A stretch of 64,000 bases of DNA from Linyphia triangularis (lineage: Eukaryota; Arthropoda; Arachnida; Araneae; Linyphiidae). Below are positions 56,304 through 64,000 of the stretch, piece after piece; the first letter of the stretch is position 1; every line of letters starts with the position of its first letter. The stretch spans positions 92,164,305 through 92,228,304 of the forward strand of contig OZ021725.1 of assembly GCA_963978545.1 (NCBI GenBank). Reading direction: 5' to 3'. Both the position numbers and the translations under genes were made by a program. The notes under the pieces were generated by a model, which did not search any database, was not told the origin of the DNA, and worked only from the letters and a program-made list of their open reading frames with translations.

Positions 56304-58505
56304 GAAAACTAATATCAAGTCAGTAAAAACAAACTGAAAAATTTATTGTTTACATTTGCTAATTATGCTTCACGCAGAATATTTTTTTTAAATTTATCGA
56401 ATTTCAATAAAATTACTAACAAAAAATATTTTGCTGATAGAATTGTTGAATTTGTTTCCAGAAAAAAATCACTACAAAACTACATATTTTAAAAACTATA
56501 AACAAATCTTGAAACACAAACTTGTACAATTCTAATTTTGTATTAAATCTGAAGTGTTATTTTCCTACCCACTTCTCCAAACTAATTACTGAATTTAGTT
56601 CTTTGATAACTTCTTGGTACATGTGTTATGAAACTAAACATCTGTACTTTAAAAATGTTGAACAAAGTGCTAAAAACTTATTAACTTGTCTTTGGTTACA
56701 TATCACTGGCACTATAATTCTTGTAGACATGTAGGACAGCAAGATACGACTAATTACGCCAAACCATCAAATAAGAATATTTATTGTTAAGATAATATAA
56801 GATTACCATGATTTCTATGTTTCGAAAGCACAAACTAATAGGCTTAATATAAAAAAGATAATGTGTTTTAAACTAATGAACTAGATGAATTAACATTTTT
56901 AAAATTGTGGTAATTATCAGCAAGTCTGAAGATTTTTTTGTCTATCGTATTTTCATGTTTAATACCATTTTACTTGCGGTTATTACTGATTATCAGAATG
57001 TATTGATATTTTACCTTGTAAACAGTTTGTCAATAAATATCTACTGTTTCTTTATAAGTACAATAGCAATAATATTGTAACTCTGAAGAATTCATTTTTT
57101 TTTAACCCTAATGAATGTAAAGTTTTATGGTTTGGCAACAATGGCATATTTTTTTTTTTTTTTTTTTGATAACTTGGCTGTTATAATAAAAATGTGTTAC
57201 TGTTCATTATTAAGGTATTTATAGTGTGTGATTTTTGTAAAATTTTTGGTTTTGTGCACAACTTGATAATTAGCCATTGAATAAGAATGTTTTTTTGTAT
57301 TCTAGCAATAAACTATTTTGTAAATAAGAATAATTTTTTTGGAAAAATGTGTATATATTGTGCTATTAATATATTAAAAGATTTATCTGCTCTAATGTAT
57401 AGAAAAAAATAGTGATTTATTGTTAATGTTATTTTTCTAAATGTAAAAACATTTCTATTGCAAAGCAGTTCTTAGTAAAAATGGTTTAATGTTGTTAATT
57501 TACAAATTAGTAAATAAACACTAAAAAATATGTTGTATTATGTGAAAGAAAGCAAAATTATTTAACTACAATAATTTACTTACTTATAGATTTGTGTTAA
57601 AAGAAAAATGAACCTATATAAATTTTATTATGTGATATCTCTAGTCGTAGAAAATTATTTGTTTCAATTTTGGAAAGTCATGGATTTGTGACATTTTATT
57701 TTGGCAGAAACTGTCATTATTGGATTTTCAGTTGTGTACTCAATCCAATAACAGATAATTTAATTCCTCTTAATTAATAGTCCTTTTTCTTTTATGTTTG
57801 ATTTTCTGCATTCTAGAAAGGAACTATTTTGTAAATAAAAGTTATTGGTGTGTTGAAATAATGTTGTGTGTTAAATTATACTATTAATAAAAGTTACAAA
57901 TATTGTTTGCTGTAATGAATTCTGTTCTTTGCCAAACAATAATACTGATTTAATATGGTAATGCTATTTTGTCTAAGTTAAAAAAATGATCTTTGCAAAG
58001 TAATTTTTAGTAAAAATGTTTTTATCTTTTGGTAACAATTTATCTAATGGCAGTTCTAATGATAGTTGGTTTGTAAATAAATTTGGTTGGTTAATCTAAG
58101 GCAGCAATAAAACATTCAGTTAATAATAAAAGAAAATTTAACTGTCCCTTATTTTTTTATTTTTTTTGTATTCTAGAAAGAAACTATTTTGCAAATCAAA
58201 TGTTCTGCGTGTGTTAAATTATACTATTAATAAAATTTTAAAATATTGTCTTTATTAAGAAAGTGAATTTATGGTAGTGCTAGTTTGAAATATGAAAAAA
58301 TATCTATTGCAAAGCAGATTTGAGAAAATAACAGTCTAACTTTGATGATTAATAAATAGTTAACAGACACTGAAAAATACACAATTCTCCTTTTCAAATA
58401 AGCTTTTATAGATTTACATACTTTATCAAATCAACAAACTTAAAAACTCAGTAAAAAGTTGTAAAATCAAACTCCAAAAAGTAACGAAAACTAGATTCAT
58501 AAAAT
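56304..58505. other. Very AT-rich interior of element A
   Basis: No coding motif. Diverged internal repetition is visible: TCTAGAAAGGAACTATTTTG (57813) and TCTAGAAAGAAACTATTTTG (58174), and TATTAATAAAAGTTA-type words (57884, 58226). A T run lies near 57151-57168. Confidence 0.45.
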
Positions 58506-58695
58506 AGTGGAAGATAAATACAGAAACTGACGAAAGCTAAATGAAAAACTGGTAAAAGCTAACTACAAATAGTGGGGAAAGCTAAATCCAGAATAGTAGT
58601 GAAAGCTAAATACTAAAAGTGGTGAAAGCTAAATCCAGAATAGTGGTGAAAGCTAAATCCAGAATAGTAGTGAAAACTAAATCCAGAAACTGGTG
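58506..58695. repeat. ~24-bp tandem repeat in the right subterminal region of A
   Basis: GTGAAAGCTAAATCCAGAAT with small variations repeats about eight times, with starts spaced 22-24 bp (for example 58577, 58601, 58624, 58648, 58672). It lies next to the inverted TTTCACC words of the right terminus. Confidence 0.85.
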
Positions 58696-60112
58696 CAGGG
58701 AAAAACGTGAAATCTGGTTCAACCTTTCACCATGAATTTCGTATATGAAGTTGAACCACAAAAGTGGTATATCATTTCACCAAATAGTGATTGCAGCTAC
58801 TATATTACCAGATTTCTGGTGAAACCTAGCACCAAATTTTTAACAGTGTAGAACGGAATAGCTTAGTTTTTCTATGATTATCTTTTTTGACCATTTGTAC
58901 CAACTTTCAGAGTTGTGACCAAATGGGAAGTTGGAAATTCGAATGTTCCTCGTTTGGAACGTTTAGCCCCTTTTCCACCCTTTAAAGTGGGTTAATCAAG
59001 TTCGGAATAGCTTAAATTTTCTGTTTGTCTTTGTTGACATTTGTACCAATTTTTAGAGTTGTGACCATATGCGAAGTGGTACATTCGAATATCCCTCGTT
59101 TGGAACGTTTAACCCCTTTTCTACCAATTAAAGTGGGTTAATCGAGATCGGAATAAAATGCTTTTTCTATGTTTACCATTGTTGGTGTTTGTACCAATTT
59201 TCAAAATTGTGACCATGACGGAAGTGGGACATTCGAATATCCCTCGTTTGGAACGTATAGCCCCTTTCCCACCCCTTAAAGTGGGTTAATAGAGATCGGA
59301 ATAGCTTACTTTTTCTACGTTTGTCTTTATTGATATTTGCACCAATTTTTAGAGTTGTGACGAAATGGGAAGTAGGATATTCGAATATCTCTCGTTTGGA
59401 ACGTTTAACCCCTTTTCGACCCCTTAAAGTGGGTTATTTGAGATCGGAATAGCTTACTTTTTCTATGTTTACCATTGTAGATATTTGTACCAATTTTCAA
59501 AGTTGTGAACATGTGGGAGAATTAGTGATGAGTGAGTGAGTCAGTGAATGAGTGAGGGCTTTGCCTTATATATAGAGAGATTTACTGCCTTTTCAGTTTG
59601 AACACTATTTCCTTAATGTATTTTTTTTTTTTTTTTAATTTAATTTTAGTATTTTATGTTACTTAATGGGAATGGTTGAATTTATTTGTTTTATATTTTC
59701 TTTTTCAAACAATACACCACTTAATTAGACTTCAATTGTTATAACCTTTAATTAAAATAATGCCAAGTATTAAAGGTACTGTTACACTCAACAAAGACTT
59801 ATGATCTAACAATGAGCACTGATTTCTTCTTTGTGGTAAAAAAGACAAACTCAGTTGTAGACTAAAGTTATCTGTTATTGGAATCGGTGAGATTTTGTTT
59901 GCGCTTGTGTGAAAATCGTTGTTGATTTATTGAAAGTTACTGTTGAGTTACTGGCGAAGCTATTGAAAGTTACTGACGTTACTGTTACTTGTTGAAAGTG
60001 AGATATGGATTGCGAGGAGATGGAGTGGGAACACAGTTGTCCCTTTTGGGAGGTAGATGTAATCCTGGAGCCAGAGGAGCCCATGGAGTGGTTGTCTAGT
60101 TCGCTAGAAGTG

Positions 60113-60180
60113 GAGGAGGTGGTGGAGGAGGAGGAGGTGGTGGAGGAGGAGGTGGTGGTGGTGGAGGAGGAGGAGGTAGA
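60113..60180 (+). repeat. GGTGGA/GGAGGA purine-rich minisatellite
   Basis: About 68 bp of GGAGGTGGTGGAGGAGG-type sequence. It reads as Glu/Val in one frame and Gly in another, so the 88-codon open frame at 60005-60271 is probably fortuitous. Confidence 0.85.
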
Positions 60181-60617
60181 AGATAACCATCATTTGGACT
60201 TTTTTCGCCTCCTCTTGCACTGTCACCTTAAACTCCTGGGTTCCTCTGGTGAGGGGTCACAAGTAGAGTAGGCGGTGAAAGTGAAAAAAACATCATGTGG
60301 GTGGGTTGGGCGGCGTAAAAAGGACTGTTCAATTCGATCTCCAAAGTGCGTAGGTTAGAGTATAACACTCCAACTCCTCAATACAATCCTTTAATAGGTC
60401 TCAATTAATAGCATTATGGATATACAACAAAATCATATGACCAGAAGAAATAAGTCTTCAAATACAATGAGACAGAGAATAGACTGAAATGTGGCCGGAA
60501 AAATGTCTTTTGAAATCGTCATGGCATTTTCACTTGCTCATCCGTATTGAAGAAGAATAAAGTTTAGAAAGCGATACCTAAATAAGACCACGACCTCAAG
60601 TGGCCAACTGGATCAGT

Positions 60618-61110
60618 CGATGAACAACAACTGCACCCAGAAGCTTCGAATTCTTCATTGTCACGAACTCCGAAAATAGAAGGTTTGACGTTGCAATATG
60701 ATGATGAAAACTGTTTCTGGACAGAATGTATGGAGACATTCTTACTTAAGGGATGATGTGATGTACGATATTTCTAATAATGACGAGAATGAAAATGATA
60801 TACGCTTGTCAGCTCTGAAATAGACAGAAGTAAATCCTTATTGCTCAAGAACAGCTATTTGAAAGCTGTGTCTCCTTAAGAAAGTGAAATAAGAGTGAAA
60901 TGAATCAATTGATGAACAACAACTGCAGTTAGAAGCTTCGACATTCATTACTGCAAAATCTTAATACGAAAGGGGGTTTGACTGTAGATTACGATAATGA
61001 AAATTGTTCACAGCTAGGACGCATTCAGACGTTCTTACTCCAGACTTCGACTGGATGATGGGAGCTACGTTACTTCTGAGGGCAAAGAGAATGAAGATGA
61101 CATTCGTCAC
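60618..61110 (+). repeat. Diverged ~285-bp duplication, perhaps once coding
   Basis: CGATGAACAACAACTGCA (60618) and TTGATGAACAACAACTGCA (60907) start two alignable stretches that also share AGAAGCTTCGA, GATAATGAAAA-type and ACATTCTTACT-type words at matching offsets. One frame of each encodes DEQQL and EAS, suggesting an old protein repeat with later stops. Confidence 0.6.
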
Positions 61111-61447
61111 TTCGATTAATGGAATTTCTCTTTTCATGATTTAAAGTTAACCTTTTCAAGGAAGACTCTGAACAACAAACAAGTTGTGTGAGCATCTTGC
61201 GCCGTATCTGTAGAAGCTCACAGTAGTACTGCTCATACGGAGCAATGTAAATATTGTATATAGTTTGTTGGAATATTTTATGTGTTGCTTATATTTTGCC
61301 TCAACTTCATTAACAGTTATATATTTTTTGGTCTTTCAATAAACAAGCTGAAATAATTGTATTTGTTTATGTTTTATTTCTTGATGAGTATTTTATTACT
61401 ACTTGATAGGATTATTTTAATTTAATGAAAAGTCTCTATATTGTGTC

Positions 61448-61625
61448 GCCGACCAAACGGTATAGTGGTTAGCGTGCTAGCTTCTAGACCACGAGGTTGC
61501 GGGTTCGAGTACCGTGTTGGCATGAGTGTTAGTAAATGTATGTTGGCTTGTCTAATGACGAATGTTTCGGCGCTTTATAGCCCTCGTGTTGCCGCCAAAT
61601 AATCTGAATACAACCAGCCAACCAA
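61448..61625 (+). mobile_element. SINE1, full-length
   Basis: Full head, B box (GGTTCGAGTACC, one change) and tail with a small deletion in the hairpin loop. Perfect 12-bp duplication CTATATTGTGTC (61436-61447 and 61626-61637). Confidence 0.9.
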
Positions 61626-61805
61626 CTATATTGTGTCGAAGTATGTGTTCATTAAGAAGTCAAATATATTTTCAATAAATAAATCTTTAACTTTTTAAGT
61701 GGGTTGCAAAGTGTTAAATTACATAAATCATTATAAGATGAAATGTAAATGTGTTCCGGATAATATAACTTTGCATAATTACAATAACGAAATTTAAAAG
61801 TAGTT

Positions 61806-63153
61806 CTAGCTGAATACCCGTGCTGCGCTACGAAATTTTACCATTAACATTTTAGCGATCGAAAGACATTCATGTATTCTACTTTTCAGACGTTTGCTCC
61901 CATTTCGATCTCGACAAATTGATTTATCAAAATAGGAACTTTCCTTTGTTGACATTTTAAACGAAATTTATAATAATGAATAGTAAATTGGAATAGTTAG
62001 TTGTGTTTATGTTTGCTCTTGGTTCTAAATTTCAAAGTAGTAGCTGTATTGGAATTGAGACATTAAGTTAATCCTCGTACATTTTCAAATTTGCGTCTAC
62101 TTTTCATCCCTTAAAAATTCGTTAATCGATATTGGAATGACTTATTTCTTTTTAAATTTGTCCTTTTAACATTTGCACCAAATATCAGAAATATGACTAC
62201 ATTGTAAGAGGAACATTCGGATATCCCTCGTTTGGAACATTTAACACTTTTCGACCCCTTAAAGTTGGTTAATCGAGAACGGAATAGCTTACTTTTTCTA
62301 TGTTTAATCTTTTTTGACATTTGTACCAATTTTCCGAGTTGTGACCAAATGGGAAGTGGGACATTCAAATATCCCTAGTTTGTTAATTAAAGTTTGTATT
62401 TTAAAACCCCTTAAAGTTGGTTAATCGAGAACGGAATAGCTTACTTTTTCTATGTTTAATCTTTTTTGACATTCCTACCAATTTTCAGAGTTGTGACTGT
62501 ATAGGAAGTGGGATATTCGAGTTTGTAATGTTTAACCCCTTTTCCACCTCTTAAAGTGGGTTAATCAAGCTCTGAATAGCTTAACTTTTCTATGTTTGTC
62601 TTTGTTGATATTTTTACCAATTTTTAGAGTTGTGACCATATGGGAATTGGTACATTCGAATATTCCTCGTTTGGAACGTTTAACCCCTTTCCCACCCCTT
62701 CATCCACCCGAGATCGGAATAGCTTACTTTTTCTAATTTTGTCTTTATTAATATTCACACCAGTTTTCAGAGTTGTGACAATATGAGAAGTAGGACATTC
62801 GAATATATCGCTCGTTTGGAACGTTTAACCCCTTTTCGATCTCTTAAAGGGGGTTAATCGAGATCGGAATAGCTTAACTTTTCTATGTTTGCCTATGCCG
62901 ACATTTACACCAATTTTCAGAGTTGTGGACATGGGGGAAACGGTACATTCGAATATCCCTCGTTTGGAACGTTTAACCCCTTTTGGACCCCTTAAAGTGG
63001 GTTGATCGAGATCGGAATAGCTTACTTTTTCTATTTTTACCATTGTTGACATTTGTGCAGCTTTTCAGAGTTGTGACTATGTGGGAAGTGGGAGAATTAG
63101 TGATGAGTGAGTGAGTCAGTGAGTGAGGACTTTGCCTTATATATATAGAGAGA
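61806..63153 (+). mobile_element. R repeat copy 2, uninterrupted
   Basis: Starts CTAGCTGAATACCCGTGCTG and ends GTGAGTGAGTCAGTGAGTG, GACTTTGCCTTATATATATAG. About six internal units have GGAATAGCTTA near 62279, 62429, 62571, 62714, 62864 and 63012, giving a period of ~142-150 bp. Open frames across the array are fortuitous. No coding capacity. Confidence 0.8.
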
Positions 63154-64000
63154 TTTTAATTGATCTAGTATTTCTAAATGACACCCACAGAATTCTAAGT
63201 TTTCTGTTTTTACATTCAGTTATATTTATTGGTTTTGTTGCATATTACAAGTACTAATGGGAATATATTTGGCATGGGATTTGGTATAATCTGAATAACA
63301 TTTATTCTTGGTTCTCGATGGCAGCAATAAAATTATGAAAATCAACGCTACAAAATAATTTGTGAAACATTTAATAGTTGTCAAAATGAAGAATTTTTTT
63401 CTACGTATGTTGTTCAAACATTTTTAAATAATATTTTAGCAAAAAAGCTCATAATAATAGGCTAATAATTTACTTATAATCACTTATATAAAACTCGGTT
63501 AAATAAAATTTTCCGCAGTGAGTTGAATTGTGGTAGCTCATAAAAAATCTTATAATGCAAAAAAACTTTATTTTAGTTTTATTTCTAACAAATGTCTATA
63601 TACTGCATTAAATATCAGATTTCACAAAATAATAAAAATAAGTTTTTTATGCGTTAGTTTGTTGAACGTATGAAAATTTGCATTTTTTTTAAGTAATCTA
63701 ATTAAAAATTGAATTGCATAGATTTTAATAATATTTTTGTTTTGTATGTACTTTATGTTATGTAATTGACGTAAAAAATTTCAATTCTACATCTTTAATT
63801 GTTTTTTAAACGAAGCATAAAATTTTTGGAAAAATCAACGTTTTGAGAAAACTCGAGAAAACTATAGAAATTTTAATAACTTGCATGTTCTTCAAATTTA
63901 ATGTGCTCTACCTCTGTATTTTGAAGCAGCCATCTTTATTCTAATGCCTTTTTTTTTTATATTAAATTTTTTTAAGTTTTTTAAATGCCCTCTCTAGTCT
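63154..64000. mobile_element. Element C copy 2, right part, continues beyond the window
   Basis: TTTTAATTGATCTAGTATTTC and everything after it match C1 from about 15869 to 16720 with few changes. Its right end (~1.2 kb more by comparison with C1) lies outside the window. Confidence 0.88.

Larger units (their letters stand above)
52935..58848. mobile_element. Element A, CACTG-ended, 5.9 kb
   Basis: Left end CACTGTAAAAAATAATAG, right end (read inward) CACTGTTAAAAATTTGG, with TA on both sides (52933-52934 and 58849-58850). Excising A and one TA restores an R unit matching the intact one at 62262-62290, which fixes the ends. Subterminal words TTTCACCA, GTGGTTCAA and GGTTCAACC occur in both orientations at both ends. 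A candidate first exon with a CAAAG|GTAAGC donor lies near 53195. It carries a MITE, an integrase remnant and a SINE2. No transposase was found; a CMC-like class is inferred. Confidence 0.8.
52386..59583 (+). mobile_element. R repeat copy 1, interrupted by element A
   Basis: Starts CTAGCTGAATACCCGTGCTG and ends with GTGAGTGAGTCAGTGAATG, GGGCTTTGCCTTATATATAG, AGAGATTT. Element A (52935-58848) splits it. The right part has about five ~148-bp units marked by CCCTCGTTTGGAACGTTTA and GGAATAGCTTA. Removing A gives ~1.28 kb, close to R2. No coding capacity; transposon class unresolved. Confidence 0.78.
59584..61435 (+). other. Unclassified segment between R1 and R2, possible decayed gene
   Basis: The start is AT-rich. 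59860-60300 is GC-richer with a purine-rich minisatellite. 60600-61110 holds a diverged duplication with coding-like residues, and an AATAAA sits at 61340-61345. It could be a decayed transcribed gene or transposon cargo; no protein family was recognised. Confidence 0.4.

Noticed and set aside
60005..60271. 88-codon Glu/Val-rich open frame considered as an acidic protein gene
   Set aside because: It is produced by the GGTGGA/GGAGGA minisatellite; other frames are equally low in complexity.
62111..63052. Minus-strand open frames across R2
   Set aside because: They repeat the same peptide-like blocks every ~148 bp, as expected from a tandem array read in frame by chance.

Overview
The window is AT-rich animal nuclear DNA dominated by transposable elements, most likely from an arachnid (probably a spider). 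The eukaryotic signs are intron-bearing coding remnants, AATAAA signals, target-site duplications (TSDs), tRNA-derived SINEs, a Ty3/gypsy element and many TIR (terminal inverted repeat) transposons. The spider assignment rests on my recollection of the protein family at 26.3-27.7 kb and on the repeat types; no search was run. No bacterial, CRISPR or rRNA feature was seen.

Only two stretches look like host coding sequence. One is an apparently intact 470-residue ORF of unrecognised function (26326-27738, +) with an upstream splice acceptor and downstream polyadenylation signals. The other is the 3' end of a CYP4-like cytochrome P450 (2446-3576, -): two exons with good splice sites and the heme-thiolate motif, but an in-frame TAA just before that motif.

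Layout. 0.9-1.6 kb: hAT-like MITE. 2.4-5.1 kb: P450 remnant, a TTAA-flanked MITE in its intron, a tandem duplication and three SINE copies. 5.7-13.2 kb: SINEs, palindromes, small MITEs and two members of repeat families that begin CTAGCTG. 13.2-22.8 kb: a TA-flanked TIR element (E) that contains a MITE, a SINE, a 3.1 kb CACTG-ended element (C1) and a complete-ended LINE that has lost its reverse transcriptase. 23.8-29.2 kb: the host ORF between a SINE, a MITE and a deleted mariner. 29.7-33.9 kb: hAT element with an exact 8-bp TSD. 35.4-46.3 kb: a 10.9 kb CACTG-ended element (B) that contains a Ty3/gypsy retrotransposon (36.5-42.3 kb), a Tc1 pseudogene and MITEs. 49.8-51.3 kb: a dead Tc1 with bipartite inverted repeats. 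51.3-64.0 kb: a second copy of C, split by two copies of a repeat (R) made of ~148-bp units; the first R copy is itself interrupted by a third CACTG-ended element (A, 52.9-58.8 kb) carrying an integrase with a lost catalytic Asp.

Three observations deserve most attention. First, the commonest SINE and the LINE share a 3' tail with a GGCGC/GCGCC stem, which suggests the LINE machinery mobilises the SINE. Second, A, B and C share CACTG termini and 2-bp TSDs, but each has its own palindromic subterminal word repeated in both orientations. Third, the deep nesting gives exact element ends and a relative insertion order.
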